A stretch of DNA of 64,000 bases from Owenia fusiformis (Eukaryota > Annelida > Polychaeta > Sabellida > Oweniidae): assembly GCA_903813345.2 (NCBI GenBank), contig CAIIXF020000002.1, positions 32,940,109-33,004,108 of the forward strand, read 5' to 3'. Within the stretch, counting starts at the first letter, position 1. Each line of letters opens with the position of its first letter. Below are positions 44,301 through 52,258 of the stretch, in pieces. The notes below the pieces were generated by a model. The model ran no database searches. It saw nothing but the letters and a program-made list of their open reading frames with translations, and was not told where the DNA came from. The position numbers and the translations under genes were made by a program.

Positions 44301-45488
44301 GAATTCCACAGAGATAGAATTTTCATGGAATCGAAATGAGAGTACTGAATAGAAGTGCCAAATTTAGTTCTAGAAAATAATGGAGAAAAAAACGGAAATG
44401 TGCAATATGAAATGAAGCTATTCTGGGATAAACACTTACATAGTACATGTGGAATGTAGGCTGTCTAATTTGAAAGCTTTTGAGACAGCCAATGTGTTCA
44501 CATTGGGAGATGTTGATGTGAAGAGGTTGTGATAACATGGAAGTCAATGGAACACATACTGAAAAACTGCCCATACTTCGATGTGTTGACGTTATCGATC
44601 ATGAAATGTTCGTATTAACAACTTTTAGTGTATAAAATACATGACTGTGTCCAATGAGATGGATACAACATTTTTAAGTGAGAGTCTGGTGATTGAAAAC
44701 CAACTCATATAGAAAGAATAAATGTGTTGTATAAATCAACAGAACAAGGCAAGAATTCTCATTCACTCAAGAGTTACGTAGGTTTACATAATATCCATAA
44801 AACAATACAAATCCTGCACCCATGAAAGACTTGAAATAGCTCATCTCAACTTAGTACACCACAGCATCAGTTTGGGAATTTGAATTCAACTCCACGATCA
44901 TGATGGCAAAAGTCAAAGTGAGACATAACAACAAGCATTTGTGAATATTGTAGATATACAATATTGTAGATATTTTTCAGTATTTCAGTTATTTAGAGAT
45001 AAAAATGCATCCTTCTAATTTTGGAATAGCTTTCTCAATTATGGTAGAATCTTCTTGAATTTTTTTTTTATTACTGTTAAATTATCGCATATATAAATAA
45101 ACTGTAAATAGCAGAAAAAGTAACAATATTTTAAAATGTCACCAACCAGGGTGCAGTTCCAAAAGTGTAACTATTCGTTACATATTTGAGGTTAATAAAA
45201 AATTATTGTTCAGAAAAAAGGTGGCTGTAATTATATGACACAACGTCATTGTCTTTTTGATAAAAATGTAACTAAGTGATCAATAATTTTTGTTTTTGTT
45301 TTCAGTCGGCAAAATTGTTGTTGAAGCCAAACTTGAAGGCCCATCAGCTTCGTCCCGAGGATGAATGGGAGTTAGAGACCAAACCAATAGATGACGCTAT
45401 TGCATCTGGCGAGAATCACATTATTGGCAATAATTTTGCTTATCCCAACCCAACATTTATAGATACCGCAGAAAACACAAAGTTTTAA
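29151..45488 (+). CDS. Gene B: SLC6 Na+/Cl- dependent transporter (GABA/taurine/creatine-like), complete, alternative C-termini
   Basis: Coding exons: 29151-29349, 34641-34772, 35610-35847, 36395-36527, 37799-37933, 38767-38870, 39388-39512, 40099-40211, 40628-40765, 41095-41295, 41561-41737, then either 43891-44085 or 45306-45488. Phases agree, giving 629 or 625 aa, normal for the family. Twelve TM segments are predicted. TM1 (about 39-61) has [14 protein letters not shown]: Gly50 replaces the Asp of monoamine carriers and Arg56 is the outer gate. EL2 has the Cys151-Cys160 pair and four N-glycosylation sequons (N165, N170, N174, N178). Chloride/sodium residues are Gln287, Ser291, Asn323, Ser327, Asp391 and Ser392; gate Asp is 449. 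TM3 carries YYN, as in glycine and monoamine carriers, so substrate is uncertain. It acts at the plasma membrane as a Na+/Cl- coupled importer. Splice-site arrays at exons 2, 5 and 6 are described separately. Confidence 0.94.
29396..29580. mobile_element. Pogo-type MITE fragment
   Basis: 'acctgtctaagtggaacat' to 'gtcccactttacag' closely parallels the element at 35881-36058 (shared cttgggactctgaaaagtgt and ttccactt blocks). The terminal cagtaaa is missing at the left, so it is probably degraded. Confidence 0.55.
30050..30113. repeat. Imperfect 64-nt hairpin in gene B intron
   Basis: ctagaaaatacaggtttctt pairs imperfectly with gaagaaactcttattttcta; it is preceded by atctaga triplets. The shape is like a microRNA precursor, but no conserved mature sequence is recognised. 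Confidence 0.35.
33228..34490. mobile_element. TIR-bounded non-coding element with (TCCG)n and internal 137-152 bp tandem repeats
   Basis: The ends ATCCCATCGAACA (33228) and TGTTCGATGGGAT (to 34490) are exact inverse copies. Inside are a tccg/tacg tract (about 33267-33351), then about six tandem units each carrying gtagtggagcgattttgttc, tatgtgaatactataagcat and an aaaatggcggccatttt palindrome, spaced alternately 152 and 137 bp. No transposase. It sits in the intron between gene B coding exons 1 and 2, 150 bp before exon 2. Confidence 0.75.
34641..34772 (+). CDS. Gene B coding exon 2 (TM2, IL1)
   Basis: Acceptor ctttttttcag; encodes [20 protein letters not shown], the conserved ALGQFMQA and [10 protein letters not shown], ending in a split Gly codon; donor gtaag at 34773. 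Its last 31 bases plus donor are the founding copy of a 21-copy array. Use of the next donor (34809, gtagga) would insert 12 residues ([12 protein letters not shown]) in frame in intracellular loop 1. Confidence 0.92.
34742..35490 (+). repeat. 36 bp minisatellite carrying an exon end and a 5' splice site, 21 copies
   Basis: The unit is the end of coding exon 2 plus its donor: [11 protein letters not shown] coding bases followed by gtaag (35-38 bp per copy). I count 21 copies. Fifteen keep a GT at the donor position; four read agata, and the third and last have lost it. Copies 4-10 are mostly 35 bp (ttaaag instead of tttaaag), breaking the frame; copies 11-21 return to 36 bp. Variants (catgggag, catgcaag, caagggag) recur in blocks, so groups of units were copied together. 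Read-through past the second copy stops at 34874-34876. Confidence 0.95.
35610..35847 (+). CDS. Gene B coding exon 3 (TM3, EL2)
   Basis: Acceptor ttttttcag, donor gtaagt. Encodes [20 protein letters not shown] (TM3) and EL2 with [14 protein letters not shown], the conserved disulfide loop, then sequons NIT, NST, NFT and NGT, and ends FW plus a split Glu. Confidence 0.92.
35881..36058. mobile_element. Pogo-type MITE (TACAGTAAAACCTG), about 180 bp
   Basis: Begins tacagtaaaacctgcctta and is filled with 'gtggaacacc/gtgttccact' motifs; the right end is about aagttccactata. Similar ends appear at 29.4 and 63.0 kb. It lies within the intron between coding exons 3 and 4. Confidence 0.6.
36395..36527 (+). 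CDS. Gene B coding exon 4 (end EL2, TM4)
   Basis: Acceptor atttatattttcag. The first base completes the split Glu, so the joined protein reads [15 protein letters not shown]4 is [15 protein letters not shown], then KGIKSSGK; donor gtaagt at 36528. 133 bp, as in gene A. Confidence 0.93.
36716..37798 (+). repeat. 59 bp minisatellite carrying a 3' splice site and exon start, 18 copies
   Basis: Each 59 bp unit is the first 46 or so bases of coding exon 5 ([15 protein letters not shown]) followed by ctttacatttccag, an acceptor. Eighteen units, one carrying a 21 bp internal duplication (about 36868-36889), precede the true exon at 37799; 18 x 59 + 21 = 1083 bp. The first unit is preceded by its own acceptor (cttaatatttttag) and reads cacagct where later units read cacggct. 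The units are otherwise almost identical, so expansion or homogenisation is recent. 59 is not a multiple of three, and the first 16 units contain no stop in any forward frame, which is why long spurious frames (334-402 codons) cross the array. Confidence 0.96.
37799..37933 (+). CDS. Gene B coding exon 5 (TM5)
   Basis: 135 bp encoding [20 protein letters not shown] to RLLDMQ; donor gtgaga. The true exon differs from the array units by continuing ctgctgataagaggag after gattct. It is matched in size by gene A exon a2. Only this acceptor leads to an open product: entry at any earlier copy reads into the tgttga present in units 17, 18 or the exon itself. Confidence 0.93.
37975..38220. repeat. About 20 bp tandem repeat, first block
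   Basis: Degenerate units of the type cacactatattccattgtgt. The same repeat resumes at 38565, so the intervening sequence looks like an insertion. Confidence 0.85.
38221..38566. mobile_element. Insertion splitting the 20 bp repeat
   Basis: A non-repetitive block between two parts of one satellite. It contains an inverted pair (tcattgaatatatgcc and ggcatatattcaatga) near its right side and a ctatatattcctgtatag palindrome. Family unknown; no coding potential seen. Confidence 0.45.
38565..38766. repeat. About 20 bp tandem repeat, second block, ending at the exon 6 acceptor
   Basis: Units such as cacactatattccattgtgt and tcatatcacaatatattcca run right up to the AG used for coding exon 6 (ttgcattacatag), so the acceptor's upstream tract is repeat sequence. 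Confidence 0.85.
38767..38870 (+). CDS. Gene B coding exon 6 (TM6)
   Basis: 104 bp encoding [18 protein letters not shown] to HHNSY plus a split Arg. Gln287 and Ser291 are chloride-site residues. The donor gtaaac is non-ideal, and this exon end plus donor is repeated twice downstream. Confidence 0.92.
38859..39042 (+). repeat. Exon 6 end plus donor in three tandem copies
   Basis: ctcatacaggtaaaccattt with the following tatatcacacatagcccaac occurs at the real exon end (about 38862), again at about 38932, and at about 38974. The first interval also carries taagcgaagcacctcttact, which recurs after the third copy. Donors are therefore available at 38871 and at roughly 38942 and 38983. Confidence 0.9.
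39388..39512 (+). CDS. Gene B coding exon 7 (TM7)
   Basis: 125 bp encoding [17 protein letters not shown] and [20 protein letters not shown]. Asn323 and Ser327 are ion-site residues. Acceptor ttttcag, donor gtaag. About 80 percent identical to gene A exon a4 by eye. Confidence 0.93.
39535..39672. repeat. Short tandem repeat in intron, 3 copies
   Basis: Units built on cacacagaggaggcaatatc then ccagaattcctaga repeat three times with some decay. They do not include the exon boundary, unlike the arrays at exons 2, 5 and 6. Confidence 0.8.
40099..40211 (+). CDS. Gene B coding exon 8 (EL4, TM8)
   Basis: 113 bp encoding [20 protein letters not shown] then [16 protein letters not shown]; acceptor tatcacag, donor gtaact. 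Asp391-Ser392 belong to the Na2 site. Confidence 0.93.
40628..40765 (+). CDS. Gene B coding exon 9 (end TM8, TM9)
   Basis: 138 bp encoding [20 protein letters not shown], then [20 protein letters not shown] and TN; acceptor gcttcag, donor gtaag. One codon longer than gene A exon a6. Confidence 0.93.
41095..41295 (+). CDS. Gene B coding exon 10 (TM10, IL5, start TM11)
   Basis: 201 bp encoding [38 protein letters not shown] and SLSPLFCI; acceptor cttccag, donor gtgag. It equals gene A exons a7 + a8 (100 + 101 bp) with no intron. Arg455 follows DYYSGG where family members usually have small residues. Confidence 0.93.
41561..41737 (+). CDS. Gene B coding exon 11 (TM11-TM12)
   Basis: 177 bp encoding [38 protein letters not shown] and the start of the tail, NTNFIQ. 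Acceptor tgtcttccag. Donor gtttgt at 41738 is weak, which suits a junction choosing between two alternative last exons. Confidence 0.92.
41762..41920 (+). promoter_or_regulatory. G-run-rich intronic tract, quadruplex-capable
   Basis: Repeated G runs on the coding strand (ggttggagggggactg, a run of about 13 G near 41802, ctggggtg, tttgggggtg, cttgggggtagggtgg) lie just after the weak exon 11 donor. G runs are known intronic splicing enhancers and can form G-quadruplexes; a role here is inference. Confidence 0.4.
42005..42665. repeat. AACATGTTT minisatellite
   Basis: About 30 occurrences of aacatgttt spaced 20-30 bp, in larger units such as cagattaacatgtttgaagg and acacagtttaacatgtttta. The core aacatgtt is itself a palindrome. 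It lies in the intron before the alternative last exons. Confidence 0.93.
43031..43166. mobile_element. Short T-rich insertion flanked by 24 bp direct repeats
   Basis: gaaatgtccaaattcattaa with the following catg occurs at 43031 and again at 43143, bracketing about 88 bp that begin tttgtttgtttttatttttt. Read on the minus strand this is a short segment with an A-rich tail and long target duplication, as left by LINE machinery. No family recognised. Confidence 0.45.
43792..43815. repeat. 9-bp stem hairpin catgggctt
   Basis: catgggctt and aagcccatg flank a 6-nt loop, 75 bp before alternative last exon 12a. Related in sequence to the hairpin at 28827. Confidence 0.65.
43891..44085 (+). CDS. Gene B alternative last exon 12a (C-terminus ...YYETAI)
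   Basis: Strong acceptor (cactcttttttatttttcag) at phase 0 after exon 11. It encodes [20 protein letters not shown] then [26 protein letters not shown] and ends ETAI-TGA (64 residues). [10 protein letters not shown] parallels [10 protein letters not shown] of exon 12b, so the two are duplicated exons. TAI fits a class I PDZ ligand, and NPAY and YDGP tyrosines could be sorting signals. A poly(A) signal aataaa lies at 44717. Confidence 0.85.
   Translation, partial: LVQTPRKTFWRLVEPNLRTYQLRKVDYPNVPDDVVYTLPPSEGSSLYDNPAYDGPTFVYYETAI
44717..44722 (+). terminator. Candidate poly(A) signal for the exon 12a isoform
   Basis: AATAAA 632 bases after the 12a stop and before exon 12b, placed as needed for an alternative last exon. 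Confidence 0.35.
45306..45488 (+). CDS. Gene B alternative last exon 12b (C-terminus ...TAENTKF)
   Basis: Acceptor tttttgttttcag at phase 0. It encodes [37 protein letters not shown] and TAA (60 residues). It is closer to the gene A tail ([14 protein letters not shown]) than exon 12a is, so 12b is probably the ancestral last exon. The end TKF is a PDZ-ligand-like tripeptide. Confidence 0.88.
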   Translation, partial: SAKLLLKPNLKAHQLRPEDEWELETKPIDDAIASGENHIIGNNFAYPNPTFIDTAENTKF

Positions 45489-45904
45489 ACATTAAGTTTT
45501 AGAAAAATGCCAAGTTTTAGCAAAAATCTTTAGAGATCCATGGACTTAGAAAAACACTTCATTTTACAAATATGATTCATAAGAAAGTTCACCAATGGAA
45601 CTGAAGAAACACATTTGTCAATATATAAACATCTTAACATTCCAACTAGGACATTCCATAAGACCTTATATTTTGAAATTAATATATAGTTAACATAATA
45701 ACCTGAATAGATGGAACAATTTTGAATCTTGAGCAGTATGTATATATGTGTACTTGAGGGGCTTGCATCCCTCCTTTAGTTTGGCAAATCTTACTCCCAT
45801 TGGATAGCACGTTAAGGCTTTTATTTTATGACTTTGATGGTTTCTAAATCACCGCACATAAACAGGCTTGAACATGTGATCCAATATCAGAGATTGGATT
45901 TCCA

Positions 45905-46125
45905 AACTTTTGGAGAGGAGTGTATATTTAAAATAAAATGATGTCACACATTTACAGTGATGCAAGGATATTGTAAGCTTTTTTCCACCAAAACCTCATA
46001 AGCTCAATGCTGAAATTTTCGTTCTTTTGGAGAGCAGTGTACATCTAAAATAATGATTCACATTTACAGTGATACAAGATTGTAAACTTTTTTTCACCAT
46101 AGGCTCAATGCTGAAGTCTCTTACT
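45905..46125. repeat. Two-copy repeat, about 115-125 bp, in gene B 3' flank
   Basis: ttttggagaggagtgtata...tttacagtgatgcaagg...ctcaatgctgaa is repeated as ttttggagagcagtgtaca...tttacagtgatacaag...ctcaatgctgaa. The stretch lies within a probable 3' UTR; an AATAAA is at 45932. Confidence 0.8.
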
Positions 46126-46425
46126 TTTTGAATAACAATTTTAATCTTATACTGCATTAATATGTATATATATTATGACAGCTTTATTATGGACACATAA
46201 ATGTATATTTTTAATTCATGAAGAAAATATTTGTACATTTTAGGATCACATGATTTTCTAATCTTTAACAATGCACACATGTATATTGTAATATATTTTT
46301 CAATTTTGATAGATTCTATTTAGATAATATATATTTTTAAAGCTTGTAGAAATACATTCAGGACCTTTATGCAGTTATGCCATATAAGGAACTATTCTGT
46401 CAAAATCATTAACTGATTTCACTTA

Positions 46426-46524
46426 AAACATGGGTCATTTGCTCAAAACTTGGGTTAATTGCTCAAAACTTGAGTTAATTTGCTCAAAACTTGAGTGGAT
46501 TTGCCCAAAACTTGAGTGGATTTG
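46426..46524. repeat. 21 bp tandem repeat, about 5 copies
   Basis: Units of the type atttgctcaaaacttgagtg, slightly diverged. Confidence 0.9.
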
Positions 46525-47132
46525 CTCAAAACCTGACAGAAATGATAATTTACCTTTGGCTTTATCAAATCAAAAATTTATGTACACTGTATTGAGTGTA
46601 CAGAAATTATTTAAAAGGTAGACTCTTCATTCAAGTTTTAGAGAGAAGTATTTTTTAAAGAGAAATGAGCTTGTTCCTGTTGAGGTTTTATCTTCTGGAT
46701 ACACTGTATGTAAATTCATCCAAGGACCCTGTAATGTAGACTTTACATAAAGATACAAATAAAAATCCTGAAACCATTGCAAAAGTTGTTGAAAAAATAT
46801 CAAAACAGGTATTTTTAAAACTGGGTGTATATAAAAGATGTCACTGGGTGCCATTCTAAAATCTTAATCCTGATCGCACCATTAATATCCATCCTAGATT
46901 GGTCCTTCACTGATTTCATGGGAGCTCATGTACCATTGACATTCAACCATTTGATGTGACACATGATGAAACTTCTGGAGAATTGAACTAAACCCTCTGA
47001 CCAATCCTCCTTTAATGCGGTCAATGTAGTACAATGAATTACTCTTGGGCCAAGGATGTCAAAATCCCTCCCTTGCTTTTTTGTTTTTTCCTCAACACCC
47101 CTACTGTCAATCAAAATGCTGTAACATAGCCC

Positions 47133-47420
47133 AAATTCAAATAGGTGAGGAAAATTTAAATTGGTGAGGCAAAACTAAATAGGTGAGGCAAATTTAAATA
47201 GGGAAAGTAAAACTAAATAGGTGAGGCAAATTTAAATAGGGGAGGCAAAACTAAATAGGTGAGGCAAATTTAAATAGGGGAGGCAAAACTAAATAGGTGA
47301 GGCAAATTTAAATAGGGGAGGCACAACTAAATAGGTGAGGCAAATTTAAATAGGGGAGGCACAACTAAATAGGGGAGGCAAAAATAAATAGGGGAGGCAA
47401 AACTCAATTGGTCAGGCAAA
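47133..47420. repeat. 38 bp minisatellite, about 7 copies
   Basis: Alternating aggcaaatttaaatagggg and aggcaaaactaaataggtg half-units make a 38 bp period. The copies are close to identical. Confidence 0.92.
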
Positions 47421-47736
47421 TGTTCACTTGAAAGCCCATACATGGGCAGAGCCAACAATGAGGCACCAACATTTTACAGTAAATAGACATTTTTCAATTG
47501 AAACCATGAAAATGCAATCTTAAAAATGATGGATAGTCATTAAAGGCTATGGCCCACAATATTAAGACTAATGTATTGCAACAACACCTCAGTTTATGAT
47601 TCTAGTTTATTTCATTATGATTCTGTACATATACTTACAAATAAGTATACATATATAATTAATGATTTCCAGCTGATGTGCACTATGACTGCACTAGACT
47701 AACCACTAGCCATAATTTTCAGCCGATTACACTAGA

Positions 47737-47938
47737 CAGGCCCGTAGCCAGGGGGGTTCGAAAGGTTCGGGCAAACTCCCCCCCTGGCCAAAAACTCTTT
47801 CTAAATCATGCAGTTTTTCACCATTTTGAGCACTTCTCAAGTGATTTTAGCCATATTGGGGTCAAAATTGTCAAATGTGAACCCCCCTTGGAAATTTTTG
47901 AAAACTGAACCCCCCTTGGCAAATCCTGGCTCGTGCCT
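47737..47938. mobile_element. MITE with CAGGCCCGTAGCCAGG end
   Basis: Starts caggcccgtagccagggggg and ends ttggcaaatcctggctcg. It shares its interior (caaatgtgaacccccc, gcagtttttcaccattttga) in reverse with the element at 11946-12106. No coding content. Confidence 0.65.
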
Positions 47939-49023
47939 TCTAGACTGCACTAGAATGTGAGCTCCATATAACTGGACTCCCTACAATCACCAATGCCATC
48001 TTTTTCAAAGAAAAAAAGTTATCATTGAAACATATTACTCACACACTCACTCAAATATGACACAAAGTTTGATTTGCCTTAATATTGAACCAAGAAAAAA
48101 ATAACTCACGTAGAAAAAGTTGAGAGATCATAATGCATGCACATGCTTAACAAAGTGCATGTTTTTAATTACTTTTGATTTAAAAGATGGCGATACTTCT
48201 ATAAAAATGAATGTATCATGCAATACAATCAACTTCGCCATCTTTCAGTGACATTGATAAAAACTTGATATAAAAGCTTATATAAAGCTTGACAGATCGA
48301 AATAATTTTTGATTAATTATTGTAAGCTTTGATGTGGTCCGTTTGAGCTGTTGTTAGTGTCAAATGAAAAATAGGGTTCTTATCAATACATTGGGCATTC
48401 TATAGAATTCAAATAAAAGTCTTTATTTTGCCCAAAAACATTGAAAATACGCAAAGTGGACCTTTAAGGAAGGTCTAAGTGAAGAATCATTACATAAGAT
48501 TTAAAAATGTTTATTTTCTATCTGTGTGCAGTCGGCCAATTGTTTTTCATTCAGTGAAATGCTAAATATATCTTGTTCAACTTTTTAAAATTTTCTTTGA
48601 ATTGGTTGTGGTATGTGTAGACATTTTGGATACATCTTTTTTTAAGAACTCCCTTACATACACTCCCCTACAAAAGTTTGACAAAACTGACTCTACAGTG
48701 TTGGAAAGCATATTCAAAACATATTATGTTTCAATTCTATTCTTTCCTAAGAAAGGGTTGTAAATTTCTGATGAATTTTTGAAAATCACCTGACATAAAC
48801 AGGTTTTTTAACAAATGATTGAATTGGTGAGTTTGGGGTTAACAAATTTGGGGGAGAGTGTCAATCTTGAATAATGACATACAGTGTAGCAAACCTGGAC
48901 TTGGAGGGGGGGGGTGTACGTTGAGGACCAAGTCACAAGGCAGAACACGAAATGATTAACAAAGACCCAGGTTTAATAGTACATCCTTATAAGTCTACAA
49001 TAGACACTGCTATAAACCAAGGT

Positions 49024-49224
49024 GCTGTACTTCTACTTAATTTGGTGGCCGTTTTAATTTGGTGGATTTGCCAAATTATTAAAGTCCACCAAATTCCCCG
49101 GTAATTTTCATACCATGTAAATAATACCGTAAGTACTTTATAATATTGCAAGTCTGCCAAATTAAGTATCAAAAACATCAAATCCGCAAAAATAAGTGGC
49201 ACCAAATTAAGTAGAAGTACAGTA
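49024..49224. mobile_element. MITE, about 200 bp, with ctgtacttctacttaa ends
   Basis: The left arm ctgtacttctacttaatttg is inverse to the right arm ending ttaagtagaagtacag. The interior consists of caccaaatt/aatttggtgg repeats. Confidence 0.75.
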
Positions 49225-49302
49225 TCTGATGATTACCTGGACAGTTTTATTAACCTGCCTATAATGTTTATTATATTAACCACATACTCCTTAAAATCTA
49301 TG

Positions 49303-49564
49303 TTTCCTAAGTGACATCCATACATTCAAGTAGATTTCATGTTAAAGGATTGGGTGAAATACATATTTAAGTGAAACCCACCAGAATGTACAGCCTCAGG
49401 AAATGGGTTGGGTGGGAGGGTAACTTATTTTTCAATCATTTTTCATCCAAATTTCATGATATGTAAACTATTATCCATTCCATTCGCTAATGACTACCTC
49501 CCTCGAATTCCCTATTTAGAATAAACATTCACTCTACTCAATAATATAGATGTCACTTAGGAAA
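49303..49564. mobile_element. MITE with TTTCCTAAGTGACATC ends, 262 bp
   Basis: Begins tttcctaagtgacatccata and ends gatgtcacttaggaaa. It is separated by only tctatg from a second element with the same ends (49571-50922), sharing its left 70 bp and right 60 bp. Confidence 0.7.
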
Positions 49565-49570
49565 TCTATG

Positions 49571-50922
49571 TTTCCTAAGTGACATCCATACATTCAAGTA
49601 GATTTCATGTTAAAGGATTGGGTGAAATACACATTTAATTTTACCCTTTACGGTGTATTTACATCCTGAATAATGTGATTTGTTAATTTTTACTACTCCC
49701 AATCCTCAAATCTTTAATAAAAAATTAACAAAAAAAACTAACGTGGACATCGGATTTGAGAGCAATCTCTCCCAGTAGTTCTAGTAGATGGTTTTCTATG
49801 ATGTAATTATGAAGCTAATAAAACCTAAAATTAACCTCATATCAATGTTTTTCATGAATTACCGGTGGGGAAAAATCAGTCCCCTAACATGAGTAATTAA
49901 CCTCAATTGCCAATTACCTCCTACTGTGGAGAGACAACTCTCACATCCGAAGTCCACGTGGTTAAAACCACTAAGAGATCAGTGCTACCGGACTTTAGAT
50001 GTAAAGAGAAGCCAATTGTTTATCAGACTTCACTAGTTTCAAATGTTACAAACTCAAGTCATTTTCAAATTAGTTTACAAGAGGGTACATGGAATTAAAC
50101 CATTACATAACCAATCACTTGCATATGTTATCCAGTCATGTCAAAACAATTCAACCTACTTTCTATTGAGTAAACCCCAGTTTTCATTCAATTGCCAATT
50201 ACCAGATTATACCTGAGTGTCATTATTTTCGTCACACTGTATTATAACGTACTGTATAATGACCTCTAATTTTACTGTGTTATTAACACGTTGAATTTCC
50301 AGTGTTCATTATAAGGCCATGTTATCAAGATTTTTCATGTCATCAATGTTCTATTTTTCTTTGTTTCTGTCAAATATTTGCCTCTCAGAAAACTTCTCTT
50401 ATATTGTCTCATAGTTATATTTAATAGCCCCTTGCTCTGGCATATATCTCTGTATCTCTAGGCTCTCAAGGCCTTTTATTCATTACCCCTCATGGTTCAT
50501 ATTTTTTGCCCCCTGCTTGCGCATATATTTTCAGGCCCTTGGAGCCTTTTATTTTAGCCCCTTGCTCGGGCATTTATAATCTAGGCCCTCAAAGCCTTTT
50601 GTTTTAGCCCCTTGCTCGGGCATTTATATCTAGGCCCTCAAAGCCTTTTATTTTTAGCCCCTTGCTCGGGCATTTATATCTCTAGGCCCTCAAAGCCTTT
50701 TAATCTCTAGGCCCTCAAAGCCTTTTATTTTAGCCCCTTGCTCGGGCATTATATCTCTAGGCCCTCAAAGCCTTTTATTTTAGCCCCTTGCTCGGGCGCC
50801 CCTTGCTCGGGCATGTAAATCAAAATATGCTTACCACTGCTGAATGTACGTCTTGCCACTTCGAATTCCCTATTTAGAATAAACATTCACTCTACTCAAT
50901 AATATAGATGTCACTTAGGAAA
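49571..50922. mobile_element. Longer relative of the 49303 MITE, 1.35 kb
   Basis: The same left end (tttcctaagtgacatcc...attgggtgaaatac) and right end (tcactctactcaataata...gatgtcacttaggaaa) as the 262 bp element, with a longer interior that includes the 50 bp tandem repeat at 50422-50817. No transposase recognised. Confidence 0.6.
50422..50817. repeat. About 50 bp minisatellite
   Basis: Units combine tagccccttgctcgggcatt, tatctctaggccctcaaagc and cttttatttt, with partial units. Seven or so copies, degenerate at the left edge. Confidence 0.9.
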
Positions 50923-51204
50923 GTGTGTGTTCTTTGATAAAATCTAATAGTATATAAAGTCAATGAGCAATAAGAAATCCAAGTCTCACATCGGAATAGC
51001 TAATCAAAGGTATCATAAAAATGAACTTGTTACAACTATTTCAATTTTAATACAGCTATGAAAGAGTTAAATAGAATACTGAATATCCTTGGTCTTTGAT
51101 GAATAACAGGAGATTAGGAATGTAAAAAGTGCATGTAAGTAAAGTTTTTATTTTATATAATATGAAACCATGAATTTCACATTTATAGGGTCCTTCCTCC
51201 ATTT

Positions 51205-51810
51205 TAGAAGGGGAGGCTTAGCTGATAATATCAGCTAAAATTGATAATTATCAAAACTATCGCTTTTATTGCTAAAAAATTTGGGGTCTGGAGTCAATGT
51301 TAAGAAGAAAAGGGTACTTATGAAGTTAGCATTATCTGATAATATTAGCTAAAATTGATAAATTTGATAGTTATCAATAAAAGGGCAGAAGTGAAATTAG
51401 CATTAGCTGATAATATCAGCTAAAATCGATAATAATCAAATTTATCTGATATTATCAGCTAATGCTAATTTTATGTGTGCTATGTATCAAATTTATCAAT
51501 AAAAAAATCAATAATTGATATTTATCAAATTTATCACTTATTGATAAAAATTATCAATAATTGATAATCATCAAAATCGCTAATTGATAAAAGTGAAAGG
51601 TGCATAAGAAATTAAGCATTAGCTGATAATATCATCTAAAATTGATTTTGATATTTATCAAAACTGTCACTTTTATCGCTAAAAAATTTGGGTCTGAAGC
51701 AACTCTTACGTAGAAAAGGGCCCAAGTGAAATTAGCATTAGCTGATAATATCAGCTAAAATTGATAAATTTGATAATTATCAAAACTATTGCTTTTATTG
51801 CTAAAGAATT
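51205..51810. repeat. Dispersed palindromic repeat block (gctgataatatcagc)
   Basis: Several copies of the palindrome gctgataatatcagc within units holding aaattgataaatttgataat, tatcaaaactatcgctttta and ttgctaaaaaatttggg. Spacing is irregular, so this is not a CRISPR array. Confidence 0.8.
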
Positions 51811-52124
51811 TTGGGTGTGGAGTCAATGTTAAAAAGAAAAGAGTTTTAAAGATATCCATTATGGGTGACCAAAATTAGGTGAAAGCAATGGATCGCATAA
51901 GTTTTCCCTAGGGAAAAATAATGTGGGAAATATTGTTTGCCACTTTATCTAAAAGGAATCACTTATTCCTTTAAAGGGGTTGACTGTGTGTCAAAACACA
52001 ACATATTGATGCAAGAAAAATTAATAAAAAGCAGGGATGGAAGTGGGTAAAAATCAGGAAAACATTTCTGAAAAACATGTGGGTGGGTTGTTTGCATCTT
52101 CCCTGTCTCAAAGTTGAAATTATT

Positions 52125-52258
52125 TTATCATCTCTATGAGTGCTTTTCCTGGAGGTAATGCATTGATCTAACATATGCACCTGTTTAAATCCTCAGAAAA
52201 TAGCCAAAATCAACATATGACTGTCCAAAATTTGTTGTGATACTTTCCCTCCTCCTTT
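52125..52258. mobile_element. Partial copy of the 60204 foldback
   Basis: aacatatgcacctgtttaaa through atactttccctcctccttt matches the right half of the element at 60204-60436; only one arm is clear. Confidence 0.6.

Noticed and set aside
51205-51810. CRISPR-like regular repeats
   Set aside because: Spacing and repeat length are irregular, the repeats are palindromic satellites, and the DNA is clearly animal.
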